From Paracoccaceae bacterium (GTDB lineage: Bacteria > Pseudomonadota > Alphaproteobacteria > Rhodospirillales > Rhodospirillaceae): a stretch of DNA of 32,577 bases. The notes under the pieces are model-generated. The model made no database searches. It saw nothing but the letters and a program-made list of their open reading frames with translations, and was not told the DNA's origin. This document shows positions 7,821 to 16,732 of the stretch, one piece after another. The stretch covers positions 1 through 32,577 of the forward strand of contig JAGREB010000005.1 of assembly GCA_020446775.1 (NCBI GenBank). The letters are read 5' to 3'. Position 1 is the first letter of the stretch; each line of letters begins with the position of its first letter. The position numbers and the translations under genes were made by a program.

Positions 7821-7940
7821 CGGCCGATCGCCGGTAGCCGATATTTAAGTGCTTGCGAACGGCGCACCGGCCGCCATAACTCACGCTCGCGAAAGCGTTC
7901 ATGCGGCGCGGTTCCGTGCCGAAGTCTTTAGGGGGAAAGA

Positions 7941-8909
7941 ATGAAAGCCTGGATTGTCCGCGAGTTCGGCGACCTCAACGCGATGAAATGGGAAGACCTG
8001 CCCGATCCGGAGCCGGCGCCCGGCCAAGTGCGGATCAACGTCGTCACGTCGGGGATCAATTTCGCCGAAACGCGCATGCGCGCGGGGACTTACTCCGGTA
8101 TCGCCCTGCCGTTGATCCTCGGCATGGAATGCGCCGGCACCATCGACAAGGTGGGCGAAGGCGTGACCCAATTCAAACCGGGCGACCGGGTGATGGCGCG
8201 CACGCGCGGTAGCCACGCGACCAAGGTGGTTGCGGAGGCGGCCAAGACCCATCCGCTGCCCGCCAATATGAGCTTCGAGGAAGGTGCGGCGGTGCCGGTC
8301 GGCTGGCATACCGCATGGCACGCGCTGGTCACGGTTGCCAACGCGCAACCCGGCCAGAAGGTTCTGATCGAAGCAGTCGCGTCGTCGGTTGGCTCGGCCG
8401 CGCTACAAATCGCCAAACAGCGCGGTTGCTGGGTCGGCGGTACCGCCAGCCGCGACGACAAGCTGAAGAAAGCCAAGGAATGGGGATGCGACGCGGTCTA
8501 CAACTACAAGACCGAGGATTGGGTCACGATGGTCAAGGCCGACACCAAGCTGCACGGCGTCGATATTGCCTGCGCGACCATCGGCGCCGAAACGCTTGAA
8601 CGCGTCCTCGATTGCATGGCCAACGAAGGCAAGGTGTGCAACTACGGTTCGACCGGCGGCATCGTAGTGACCTTCAATTTGCGCGTCGGCGAGCGCAATG
8701 TGTCGATCAACACCATGAGCATCGACACTTCGCCGCGCTACATTCCCGAGACCGTTGCTACGTTCAACGCCCAAGCTTTGCCGTTGTTCGCGTCCGGAAA
8801 GTTCAAGGGTATCGTCGACACCGTATTGCCGATGTCCGATCTGCCCAAGGCGCACGAAATGGTCAACGACCGGCGCCATTTCGGCAAAGTGATCATGAAG
8901 AACGGGTAA
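7941..8909 (+). CDS. MDR-family quinone reductase-like oxidoreductase (third, distinct)
   Basis: A 322-residue zinc-independent MDR enzyme opening with MKAWIVREFGDLNAMKWEDLP. The GroES-like part includes PLILGMECAGTIDKVGEG near residue 60. The Rossmann region reads VLIEAVASSVGSAALQIAKQRG near residue 140. The usual AxxGxxG cofactor loop (AAAGGVG in quinone reductases) is AVASSVG here, so the middle glycine is serine, which is unusual. It differs more from the two tandem MDR genes than they do from each other, so it is not part of that duplication. A strong ribosome site, TAGGGGGAAAG, precedes ATG 7941. It probably reduces a quinone or enone with NAD(P)H; the substrate is unknown. Confidence 0.88.
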   Translation: MKAWIVREFGDLNAMKWEDLPDPEPAPGQVRINVVTSGINFAETRMRAGTYSGIALPLILGMECAGTIDKVGEGVTQFKPGDRVMARTRGSHATKVVAEAAKTHPLPANMSFEEGAAVPVGWHTAWHALVTVANAQPGQKVLIEAVASSVGSAALQIAKQRGCWVGGTASRDDKLKKAKEWGCDAVYNYKTEDWVTMVKADTKLHGVDIACATIGAETLERVLDCMANEGKVCNYGSTGGIVVTFNLRVGERNVSINTMSIDTSPRYIPETVATFNAQALPLFASGKFKGIVDTVLPMSDLPKAHEMVNDRRHFGKVIMKNG

Positions 8910-8938
8910 CGGGTGATCGAAGTTCGAATTGGCCGCGC

Positions 8939-9577
8939 GTGACGTCGATCGCCGCATACCTCCGAACTCGCGCCAGCACCCGTGCGGTGGGCATCGCGCT
9001 GATCGTCGTTATCGCCTTCATTCTGGCGTTTCGGTTTTATCTGGTGCCCGCGTATCAGGCGGTGTCCGGCGGGTTTGTGCCGTTCGACATGCAGTTCCCG
9101 CTCGGCCGGACAGCGATGGTGATTCAAATGGGTGCGTTCGGGCCGCGCACGCTTCTGGCTTATTTGCGTTTCGGGATCGCCGACATGCTTTTCTCTCCGG
9201 CTCTGGCGGCTGCGACGATGTTGCTGTGGGCGTGGCTGATCAATCAGGCTGCTGTGCGCCAATTATCGCAATGGTTCGCCGAAGGCCTTTGGGTCGCCGC
9301 CCTGTTTCCGATGATCTGCGATCTTGGTGAAAACACGCTTTTCATGCGGATTGTCTTCAGCGATCGATTCTTACCCGATGCGATGGATACCGCGATCCTG
9401 ATCCACCGCGCCAAATCCGTGATGACTTCGCTCACGAGCGCAATCACAGTCGCGCTTGCCGTTGGGGCTCTGCTAGGATGGATCAGGCGGCGCACAGGTG
9501 CCGGGCAAGATGCTGGCCAAGGGGCGGGCCAAAGGATGGGCCAAAGGATGGGCGATGACGGAGCCAAATTGCCTTAA
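8939..9577 (+). CDS. Hypothetical multi-pass membrane protein
   Basis: A 212-residue protein with about four hydrophobic helices, near residues 15-35, 65-100, 115-135 and 165-185. I do not recognise a family. The charged or polar motif DLGENTLFMRIVFSDRF lies between helices 3 and 4. The frame extends upstream without a stop into the MDR gene, so the start is uncertain; GTG 8939 is the first plausible one after the MDR stop, but it lacks a good ribosome site. The C-terminal tail (GQDAGQGAGQRMGQRMGDDG) is encoded by a short tandem repeat that also holds the ribosome site of the next gene, with a 23-base gene overlap. The tail probably has no function of its own. Confidence 0.68.
   Translation: MTSIAAYLRTRASTRAVGIALIVVIAFILAFRFYLVPAYQAVSGGFVPFDMQFPLGRTAMVIQMGAFGPRTLLAYLRFGIADMLFSPALAAATMLLWAWLINQAAVRQLSQWFAEGLWVAALFPMICDLGENTLFMRIVFSDRFLPDAMDTAILIHRAKSVMTSLTSAITVALAVGALLGWIRRRTGAGQDAGQGAGQRMGQRMGDDGAKLP
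9525..9554 (+). repeat. Tandem 12-bp repeat carrying a duplicated Shine-Dalgarno sequence
   Basis: Two perfect copies of GGGCCAAAGGAT lie just before ATG 9555, preceded by a weaker third copy (GGCCAAGGGG). Each perfect copy contains AAAGGA. The second copy is correctly spaced for the DUF3667-like gene. Copy-number slippage would stay in frame for the upstream membrane protein. Confidence 0.7.
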
Positions 9578-10490
9578 CTGCGGCGCGCCGCTGACCGGCA
9601 AGTACTGCGCGGCGTGCGGGCAGGAACATCAAAATCTGCATCGTCCGTTCTGGGCGCTGGTCGCAGACTATATCGACAGCAATTTTGCCGCCGATTCCAG
9701 ACTTTGGCGAACCTTGGGTTTGATGATCGCCGCGCCCGGCGCGGTTGCGCGCCGTCACCTCGACGGCAAGCGCACGTCCTATGTCACGCCGATCAAATTC
9801 TATGTTTTCGTCACCATCGCATTTTTCATTGTCCTCGGTTTGAGCGACGTGACTTTGATGAGGCTGATGCCGAGTGTCACGGTTTTGTCGGGCGAGGCGG
9901 CGCAGAACGTACCCGAAGACCAGCGCACCATTGTCGCGTTCCATTTTTCTTTTCTCGAATTGGCGCCCACGGCCATTCCGGTCGATCCGAATTTGTCGGA
10001 AAATCTTCGCCGCGAGATCAGGCGCGCCGCCGAGACGGAGGCCGACGTCAATCGAATTCTAAGCATGATCGACATGATGGCCGAATTCGCCGATCACCCC
10101 GAACGCAGCAACGATCTCCTCGCGACCTGGATTCCGCGCCTGTTGGTGATCTTGGTGCCGCTATTCGCGATGTGGCTCTGGCTGCTGTACGCGACCAAGC
10201 GCGTTCTGATGTACGATCACTTGGTTTTTTCTCTTTATTTCCACGCCTTCCTGTTCATGGTGCTGACGGCGTTCGTGCTGATCGTGCAGTTCACGGGGCG
10301 TTGGTTGCCGAACGGCATCATGGGCTGGCTGTTCGCCGTGTCCTTTCTCGTACACTTGGTGGTGGCGATGAAACGCGTATACGGCGGATCGGCGCTCGCG
10401 CTGTCTTGGCGCGCGTTGCTTGCCGTCTTGGGCTATTTCATCGTCTTTTTGATCGCGGTCCGGCTGTTGTTCATGGAGGCGGGCGGATAA
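9555..10490 (+). CDS. DUF3667-like membrane protein with N-terminal zinc ribbon
   Basis: A 311-residue protein starting with a short zinc-ribbon-like motif, CLNCG (residues 5-9) and CAACG (18-22), giving four Cys in two CxxC pairs. It continues with the conserved block RTLGLMIAAPGAVARRHLDGKR and YVTPIKFYVFVTIAFF, which is characteristic of DUF3667 proteins. About four to five membrane helices follow, with a loop of about 80 residues between the first and second. The start at 9555 is chosen over 9498 because the ribbon then lies at the N-terminus, as in the family, and AAAGGA is well placed. Function is unknown. It is probably co-expressed with the membrane protein it overlaps. Confidence 0.88.
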   Translation: MTEPNCLNCGAPLTGKYCAACGQEHQNLHRPFWALVADYIDSNFAADSRLWRTLGLMIAAPGAVARRHLDGKRTSYVTPIKFYVFVTIAFFIVLGLSDVTLMRLMPSVTVLSGEAAQNVPEDQRTIVAFHFSFLELAPTAIPVDPNLSENLRREIRRAAETEADVNRILSMIDMMAEFADHPERSNDLLATWIPRLLVILVPLFAMWLWLLYATKRVLMYDHLVFSLYFHAFLFMVLTAFVLIVQFTGRWLPNGIMGWLFAVSFLVHLVVAMKRVYGGSALALSWRALLAVLGYFIVFLIAVRLLFMEAGG

Positions 10491-10513
10491 GCCTCCTCGC
10501 AACGCGCGGCGCG

Positions 10514-11083
10514 TCAGCCGATATCGATCTCGAACACCGCGCCGGTGCGTTTGGCGATGTTGAGCTTGCTCAAGTCGCCGCCATGCGCTTCCCCGCTGTC
10601 TTTGGCGTTGAGATCGCGGTTGGTCTCATTGCGCAGGATGACGATCACGTCGGTATCGGGCTCGAGCGCGAACGGAAACTCGTGCCACGTTCCGATGTTC
10701 ATGCAGAAACCGTCCTTGCCGTCGAAGCGGAACGCCTCGAGCTTGTCCCAATCGGGTTCATCGCCGTCGGTCGGCGCGCCGAACACGGCGACGAAAGGCT
10801 TTCCACCCAGCGGGATGAACGCCTGCGTGTGCTTGTAGTGCCGCTCGATATGCTCGAGTTCGAACGGCCGCGGCTGGATGGTGGCGACGCTCAAACAGGT
10901 GTCGTTGTCGGATTGAAATTGGGCGGGTTTGATCAATTTGACCGCGCCCCCGTAATAGCCGCTATCGGCTGGTTTGACACCCGAACCGCGGCCGACGACC
11001 CGGCCATAGGGCGCCAGCGCCTTGGCCGTCGCGGGCTTGACCTTGAGTACGCGCCGTTTGGTTGCCATCGTGCCGCCGTCCAT
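10514..11083 (-). CDS. Ureidoglycolate lyase (AllA) family protein
   Basis: A 189-residue cupin-like protein. The family blocks are visible: ELEHIERHYKHTQAFIPLGG (about 74-93, family pattern ERHxxxxQAFIPL), PFVAVFGAP, and GTWHEFPFAL (about 130-139, pattern GTWHxPL). Ureidoglycolate lyase converts ureidoglycolate to glyoxylate and urea in purine (allantoin) breakdown. E. coli AllA is about 160 residues, so this one is slightly longer. No other purine or allantoin gene is in the window, so it may act on another ureido acid. ATG 11083 is preferred because GCGAGGA lies upstream; ATG 11068 is an alternative. It is divergent from the calcium antiporter with 150 bases between, so each probably has a separate promoter. 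Confidence 0.78.
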   Translation of the reverse strand: MDGGTMATKRRVLKVKPATAKALAPYGRVVGRGSGVKPADSGYYGGAVKLIKPAQFQSDNDTCLSVATIQPRPFELEHIERHYKHTQAFIPLGGKPFVAVFGAPTDGDEPDWDKLEAFRFDGKDGFCMNIGTWHEFPFALEPDTDVIVILRNETNRDLNAKDSGEAHGGDLSKLNIAKRTGAVFEIDIG

Positions 11084-11233
11084 GATGAAGTCCTCGCTTT
11101 GGAACCGGATTTGCGATGAGTTTACGCGCCACCACCACCCGGCGCCAGACCGTGACTGAAATCAAGGCCGGAGATTGAACGCTCGTGCCGATAATGGGCG
11201 AAATTCCAACGAACAAGGGGCGCGAACCGCGCA
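11084..11233. promoter_or_regulatory. Divergent promoter region between the ureidoglycolate lyase gene and the calcium-export genes
   Basis: A 150-base gap between two divergent start codons must drive both the reverse lyase gene and the forward antiporter/ATPase pair. No operator or riboswitch-like structure stands out on inspection; the call rests on orientation. Confidence 0.4.
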
Positions 11234-12250
11234 ATGATTGAATCGGCCATCCTCTGGGCGTTCTACGTGCTCGCCGCCGCGACCATCGGGATCGCGGGTT
11301 TTTATCTGTCGAAATTCGGCAACATCATTGCCGACAAAACCGGACTGGGCGGGACGGTCATCGGCTTGGTGTTGCTGGCCACGGTGACATCTTTGCCGGA
11401 GCTGTTCACCGGTATCACGGCGGTCACGGCCGCGGATGCGCCGAACATCGCCGTCGGCGGCACCATCGGCAGTTGCATCTTCAATCTTCTCATCTTGATG
11501 ATGCTCGAACTGGTTTATCCGAAAGCGTCCATTTATACGCGTATCGCGCAAGGGCACATTCTTTCGGCCGGTTTCGGAGTCATCATTATCGGGTTCGCCA
11601 CATTGCGCATCGTCGCCGGCGGGTCGGGGCCGGTATTCGCCATCGGGTATATCGGTATCGAAACGCCCATACTCATCGCGCTTTACATCCTCGCGATGCA
11701 AGTCACCACGCGCTACGAACGTGCGGCGGCGGAAGCCGGAACCACCGAAACGGCCGCGCAATGGCCCGACATTTCGTTGACGCAGGCGGTCGTCGGCTAC
11801 ACCGTCGCAAGCGTGTTCGTCGGGGCGGCCGGAATTTCGATGCCGTTCATCGCCGAACGCTTGGCCGCCAATATGGGATGGAACAATTCGTTCGTCGGGA
11901 CGTCGCTGGTGGCATTGTCGACGTCGCTGCCGGAATTGACGGTCGTGCTTGCGGCGGCCCGCATCGGCGCGCTCGACATGGCAATTGCAAATCTGCTCGG
12001 CAGTAATTTGTTCGACGCTTTGATCTTGGCGATCGAAGACATTTTCTACACCAAGGGCCCCTTGCTGGCCGTCGTGTCCCAGGTCCATGCCGCGACAGGG
12101 GTGTCGGCGATGATCATGTCCGGCGCGGTGATCACCGCGGTCTTCACGCGTCCCGCCGGACGGCCGTTGCGATTGGTCGGTTGGACCGGGATCTTCCTCT
12201 TGATGATGTATGTGATGAACGCTTACCTGATTTACATCTATGGCGCTTGA
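11234..12250 (+). CDS. CaCA-family sodium/calcium antiporter
   Basis: A 338-residue inner-membrane cation exchanger with ten or so helices in two inverted halves. The two alpha-repeats are clear. The first is GLGGTVIGLVLLATVTSLPE (about 37-56) followed by GGTIGSCIFNLLIL. The second is FVGTSLVALSTSLPELTVV (about 219-237) followed by NLLGSNLFDALIL. The TSLPE motif with its ion-binding Glu is kept in both. Such proteins use the sodium or proton gradient to expel calcium. The last 11 bases overlap the start of the calcium ATPase gene, so the two are translationally coupled. This gives high-capacity and high-affinity calcium export from one mRNA (inference). The first half is less hydrophobic between repeats, with a cytoplasmic loop around residue 155-175. 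Confidence 0.93.
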   Translation: MIESAILWAFYVLAAATIGIAGFYLSKFGNIIADKTGLGGTVIGLVLLATVTSLPELFTGITAVTAADAPNIAVGGTIGSCIFNLLILMMLELVYPKASIYTRIAQGHILSAGFGVIIIGFATLRIVAGGSGPVFAIGYIGIETPILIALYILAMQVTTRYERAAAEAGTTETAAQWPDISLTQAVVGYTVASVFVGAAGISMPFIAERLAANMGWNNSFVGTSLVALSTSLPELTVVLAAARIGALDMAIANLLGSNLFDALILAIEDIFYTKGPLLAVVSQVHAATGVSAMIMSGAVITAVFTRPAGRPLRLVGWTGIFLLMMYVMNAYLIYIYGA

Positions 12251-14912
12251 TCGAACGAACGGCCGTGAAGCCTGGCACGCGCGCGACGCGGACGCGGCGG
12301 TAACCGCGCTCGGTTCAGACGCGCACTTGGGCCTTTCCAGCGAAGACGCCGCGCGGCGGCTGATCGGCGCGGGCCCCAATCAGGTGATGGATGTACGCCG
12401 CCGCTCGCCTATCGCGCTGCTGATCGGGCAATTCACGGACGTGATGATCCTGATCCTGATTGCCGCCGCAATCATTTCAGGGGCGCTCGGCGATATTGTC
12501 GATACCTTCGCAATTCTCGCGATTGTTCTGTTGAACGCGGCCATCGGGTTCACTCAGGACTTTCGCGCGGAAAAAGCCGTCCGCGCACTCAGATCGATGG
12601 CCTCGCCACGCGCCCGCGTGGTCCGCGATGGATTGATTCGCGAAATCGCAGCTCGCGACGTGGTTCCCGGCGACATCGCCGTGCTCGAAGCCGGTGATGC
12701 GATCCCGGCCGATCTCCGCTTGATTGAGAGCGCCAATCTCTCCGTGGAGGAAGCCGCGCTGACCGGGGAGTCGGTGCCGGTCGAGAAGTCGTCGAAATCC
12801 ACTGCCGCACGCGATGCGATGTTGGGTGACCGCGTCAATACGGTCTTCAAGGGCACGACGGTCGTGCGCGGGCGCGGGCGCGGGATTGTGGTGGCAACCG
12901 GCATGGCGACGGAAATCGGCCGCATTGCCGGTCTGCTGGTGCAGGCGGTGGAAACGCGAACGCCGATGCAGGTTAAGTTGGCCCGGTTCGGCCGGGTTTT
13001 GGCTATCGCGATTATCGTTATATGCGCCGTCATTCTGGTGCTTGGCTTGGCGCGCGGTGAACCGCCGCTCAATATGTTCCTGACCGCCGTCAGTCTCGCG
13101 GTTGCCGCAATTCCTGAAGCTCTGCCGGCGGTGGTGACCGTCGGTCTCGCACTCGGTGCGCAGCGCATGGCGCGCGTCAACGCACTGGTTCGCAACTTGC
13201 CGGCGGTCGAAACGCTTGGCGCCGTCACCGTCATTTGCACCGACAAAACGGGAACGCTGACGCGCAATCGCATGTCGGTCGAATCGGTTTATGGCGATGG
13301 CGCGTGGATCGCCACGGCGGATCCCATGACCGAACGGCTTCCTGCCGCGTTATGGATCGCGCTCGCGATCTCCAACGATGTCCGTTCGCCCGACCAAGCC
13401 AGCGATACGGCCATCGGAGACCCGACCGAACTCGCCTTGTATGAAGCCGCCGCCGGCGCCGGTTTCGTCCGCGCCGATACGGCGTCGCGCTTTCCGCGCG
13501 TTGCCGAAATCCCGTTTGAATCCGAGCGCAAGGCGATGTCGACCTTGCATCAGGCGCCAAGCGACACCGCGGGTACGGGCAAGATCGTCAGAACATTCGT
13601 CAAGGGCGCGCCCGAAGCAATTGTGGCCCGTTGCACGAAACGTCATGTGCCTGATGGCACCCCATTCGATCCCGGCCGAATTCTCGACGCTGCCGAAGCC
13701 AAGGCCGCGGAAGGTTATCGCGTGCTCGCATTCGCGTTGCGGGATTTCGATCACGTTCCCGCGGACCTAGCGCCCGACGAGATCGAACGCGACTTGGAAT
13801 TTCTCGGTTTGGTCGCATTGCTGGATGGGGCACGCCCCGAAGCCGCCGAAGCGGTTGCAACCTGCCGTGCCGCCGGGATTCGTCCGATCATGGTGACCGG
13901 CGATCACGCCGCCACCGCGGTCAATATCGCCGTTCAAACCGGAATCGCGGCGCCCGGAGACGCGGCAATGACCGGAACCGACATCGCCGCGCTGTCGGAT
14001 CACGAATTGGCCGCCGCGCTTCTGCGCCGCAGCACCGTGTTTGCCCGCGTCGCACCCGAGCACAAGATCCGCATCGTCAAGGCCTTGCAAGACGCGAAAC
14101 AATTCGTTGCGATGACTGGAGACGGAGTCAATGACGCGCCGGCGCTGAAGCAGGCCGACATTGGTGTTTCGATGGGTAAGGTGGGAACAGATGTGGCGCG
14201 TGAATCGTCCGACCTCATCCTGCTGAACGACAATTTCGCCACCATCGTCGCCGCGGTGCGTGAAGGTCGGCGCATGTACGACAATGTGCGCAGGTTCGTG
14301 AAGTTCGCGCTGGCCGGAAATTCAGCCGAGATTTTGACCTTGTCGCTGGCGCCGTTTTTCGGCCTGCCGCTGCCGTTCCTGCCGATCCATATTCTCTGGA
14401 TCAATTTCATCACCGACGGTCTGCCCGGGCTGGCCTTGGCAAGCGAACCCGCCGGCCGTGACGTCATGGCGCGGCCGCCGCGCCCGCGCGACGAATCGAT
14501 CCTCGGCATGGGGTTGTGGCAGCAAGCGGCGCGGGCCGGTGCTTTGATGACGGTATTGTCTCTCGGCGTGTTGGCGTGGTCGATCTCGCAGGATAACCCC
14601 CATTGGCAGACGCTGACATTCACGACTTTGACGTTTTGCCAACTCGCCTTCGTCGCTTCGATTCGTACCGACGACCGATTCACGATCGGCCTGCGAATGC
14701 CCGCAAATCGCGCGATGACGCTGGCGCTTGCGGTGACCGTTGGTCTGCAAATGGCCGCGATCTATGTCCCGATCATGAACGATGTCCTCAAGACAACGCC
14801 ATTGCCGCCGTTCGAGTTCGGCCTGTGCGCCGTATTTGCCGGTATCATTTTTGCTTATTGCGAATTCGAGAAATGGTTGGTGCGCGGTCGGCAATGCGCG
14901 AGTCATGTATAA
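12240..14912 (+). CDS. P2A-type calcium-transporting P-type ATPase
   Basis: An 890-residue cation pump with the full domain set. The actuator domain has TGES at 175-178. M4 reads AAIPEALP around 292-296 (family PEGLP; here Gly is Ala). The phosphorylation site is DKTGTLT with Asp335. The hinge is GDGVNDAP at 627-634. M5 has GNSAEIL, keeping the Asn and Glu that ligate calcium in SERCA, and M6 has LWINFITDGLPGLAL, keeping Asn, Thr and Asp. This ligand set points to calcium rather than heavy metals or phospholipid, and there is no N-terminal metal-binding CxxC. Orthologues expel calcium to the periplasm using ATP. No ribosome site is obvious; translation probably couples to the overlapping antiporter. 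Confidence 0.95.
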   Translation: MALDRTNGREAWHARDADAAVTALGSDAHLGLSSEDAARRLIGAGPNQVMDVRRRSPIALLIGQFTDVMILILIAAAIISGALGDIVDTFAILAIVLLNAAIGFTQDFRAEKAVRALRSMASPRARVVRDGLIREIAARDVVPGDIAVLEAGDAIPADLRLIESANLSVEEAALTGESVPVEKSSKSTAARDAMLGDRVNTVFKGTTVVRGRGRGIVVATGMATEIGRIAGLLVQAVETRTPMQVKLARFGRVLAIAIIVICAVILVLGLARGEPPLNMFLTAVSLAVAAIPEALPAVVTVGLALGAQRMARVNALVRNLPAVETLGAVTVICTDKTGTLTRNRMSVESVYGDGAWIATADPMTERLPAALWIALAISNDVRSPDQASDTAIGDPTELALYEAAAGAGFVRADTASRFPRVAEIPFESERKAMSTLHQAPSDTAGTGKIVRTFVKGAPEAIVARCTKRHVPDGTPFDPGRILDAAEAKAAEGYRVLAFALRDFDHVPADLAPDEIERDLEFLGLVALLDGARPEAAEAVATCRAAGIRPIMVTGDHAATAVNIAVQTGIAAPGDAAMTGTDIAALSDHELAAALLRRSTVFARVAPEHKIRIVKALQDAKQFVAMTGDGVNDAPALKQADIGVSMGKVGTDVARESSDLILLNDNFATIVAAVREGRRMYDNVRRFVKFALAGNSAEILTLSLAPFFGLPLPFLPIHILWINFITDGLPGLALASEPAGRDVMARPPRPRDESILGMGLWQQAARAGALMTVLSLGVLAWSISQDNPHWQTLTFTTLTFCQLAFVASIRTDDRFTIGLRMPANRAMTLALAVTVGLQMAAIYVPIMNDVLKTTPLPPFEFGLCAVFAGIIFAYCEFEKWLVRGRQCASHV

Positions 14913-15031
14913 GTCATTCCTAGGGGTCGTTTTTGGGCGCGACTTGTCCGCGGGTTAGGCCTCCGGTTAAGCTTCGCGGGACCGCGCCGAACGTGCGCGG
15001 ATGATCGAAAGCATGTCGGGAAAGGATGCCC

Positions 15032-16711
15032 ATGGCCATTCGTATCACGCGCCATTTCGTGACGGTCGGCGGCACGCGCCAGGTGCACTATCGCCGTGCC
15101 GGCGAAGGGCCGCCGATTGTGCTTCTGCACCAATCACCGACATCCTCACGCGAATATATTCCGCTGATCGAGGAAATCGCGGCCAAGGGCTATACCGTCA
15201 TTGCACCCGACACACCGGGAAACGGATTATCGGAGCCGCTGCCGCTCGATAAAGAGTGGCCGACGATGGAAGATTTCGCCGACGGTGTCGCCAACGTGAT
15301 GACCGAACTCGGCATCGACAAGGCGCCGGTCTACGGTTTTCATACCGGCGGCGCATGCGCGTTGGCGTTGGGACTGCGCCATCCCGGCCGCGTGACCGTA
15401 TGCATCATGGACGGTTACATCCAGATGGACGAGGCCGAGACGGCCGAAATCCTCGCCAACTACCTGCCGGAACTGAAATACGACTGGTCCGGTTCCCATT
15501 TGACCTGGACCTGGGCGCGGTTTCGCGAGCAGCTGATTTTCTTTCCGTGGTACCGCAAGGATACCGCGCGCCGCATGAACAACGACCTGCCGCCGCCGGC
15601 GGGCCTTCAGATCGCGGTGATGGATTTTTTGCGTGCCGACAATAATTACCGCAAGGCCTACCGGCCGGCGTTCCTGCTCGACACCGCGTCGGCCGTCAAG
15701 AACATGAAGGCGAACATGGTGATCACCACCACCGCGACCGACGTCTTGACCAAATACATGGACGTAATGCCGAATCCGCCCGCCAACGTGCGCACCTTCC
15801 GCCCTGCGACCCGCGACGACGCCAAGGATAACAACATCAAGCTTTTGATCGAAAACCCGTCGCCGCACAAATCGTTGCCTTTGGCCGCGACCAAGCCGAT
15901 GCCGGGCCGCCTGTGGTGCGAATATCTGCAGATCGACGGTGGGTCGCTCTACAGCCGCCGCAACACCGACGGCAAGGGCCGGCCCATCGTGATGATCCAC
16001 GCCAGCGCGGCGTCCAGCATGGGCATGGACCGGTTCATGAAGCCGTTGATCGGCAAGCGCCCGGTGCTCGCCGTCGATCTGCCCGGGAATGGCGAATCGG
16101 ACAATCCCATGGGCACCACGGTTACGGTCGAGGCGCAGGCAAAGTATCTTGCCCTGGCGATCGAGGCCGCAGGTTACGATGAAGTCGATGTGTTCGGGTA
16201 TTGGGGCGGCTGCGACGTCGGTGTCGAACTCGCGATTCAAAACCCCGATCTCGTCAAGCATCTTGCCGTGCCGACATTGATGTTTTTCGACGATGCCACG
16301 CGCGACGAATATGTCGCCAATTACACGCCGACAATCGAATACGAAGAATTCGGCGCCCATTGGATCAAGGTGTGGAACATGGTGCGCGACCAGGAACTTT
16401 TCACGCCCTGGTACAAGCGCAAGAAAGAACATATCCGCCGTGCCGGCGAGCCCGACGTCGCGCCCGAGGTCATCCATCGGCGGACACTCGATCTGTTCAA
16501 GTGCATCGATATCTACCAGTCGGCCTATCGCGCGCACTTTATGTACCCGTCGCTGAAAAAGCTGGCCCAGGTCGGATGCCCGGTCTTGTTGGGCAACCCG
16601 GACTCGGCTGCGACCAAGCAGGCGCTGGCGACCGCGAAGAACGCGACCGCCAAGGCGATCCCGGCCGACTTTGCGGTGGCGGCCGGCGAACTGCTCGCGT
16701 TTTTTGGATGA
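15032..16711 (+). CDS. Fused double alpha/beta-hydrolase-fold protein without serine nucleophiles
   Basis: A 559-residue protein made of two alpha/beta-hydrolase domains in tandem (about 1-280 and 295-559). Domain 1 has IVLLHQSPTSS, APDTPGNGLSE and, at the nucleophile elbow, GFHTGG (residues 102-107) where GxSxGG is expected. Domain 2 has IVMIHASAASS, VDLPGNGESD and GYWGGC (389-394). The nucleophile position is His104 in domain 1 and Trp391 in domain 2. The two halves also share a cap element, REQLIFFPWYRKD versus RDQELFTPWYKRK, so the protein arose by internal duplication. ATG 15032 is chosen over 15026 because AAAGGA lies five bases before it. Ordinary esterase chemistry looks impossible; a lyase-like or binding role is possible. 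The following membrane gene starts 21 bases downstream. Confidence 0.87.
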   Translation: MAIRITRHFVTVGGTRQVHYRRAGEGPPIVLLHQSPTSSREYIPLIEEIAAKGYTVIAPDTPGNGLSEPLPLDKEWPTMEDFADGVANVMTELGIDKAPVYGFHTGGACALALGLRHPGRVTVCIMDGYIQMDEAETAEILANYLPELKYDWSGSHLTWTWARFREQLIFFPWYRKDTARRMNNDLPPPAGLQIAVMDFLRADNNYRKAYRPAFLLDTASAVKNMKANMVITTTATDVLTKYMDVMPNPPANVRTFRPATRDDAKDNNIKLLIENPSPHKSLPLAATKPMPGRLWCEYLQIDGGSLYSRRNTDGKGRPIVMIHASAASSMGMDRFMKPLIGKRPVLAVDLPGNGESDNPMGTTVTVEAQAKYLALAIEAAGYDEVDVFGYWGGCDVGVELAIQNPDLVKHLAVPTLMFFDDATRDEYVANYTPTIEYEEFGAHWIKVWNMVRDQELFTPWYKRKKEHIRRAGEPDVAPEVIHRRTLDLFKCIDIYQSAYRAHFMYPSLKKLAQVGCPVLLGNPDSAATKQALATAKNATAKAIPADFAVAAGELLAFFG

Positions 16712-16732
16712 TCTTACGACCCGGGGAAGACC

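Noticed and set aside
9614-11119. Forward open frame of 501 codons spanning the DUF3667-like and ureidoglycolate lyase genes
   Set aside because: It covers two genes with recognised families in other frames and shows no domain of its own.
11162-12379. Reverse-strand open frame of 405 codons opposite the calcium antiporter
   Set aside because: The antiporter frame has both alpha-repeats; the reverse frame is compositionally Arg/Asp/Gln-rich with no motif.
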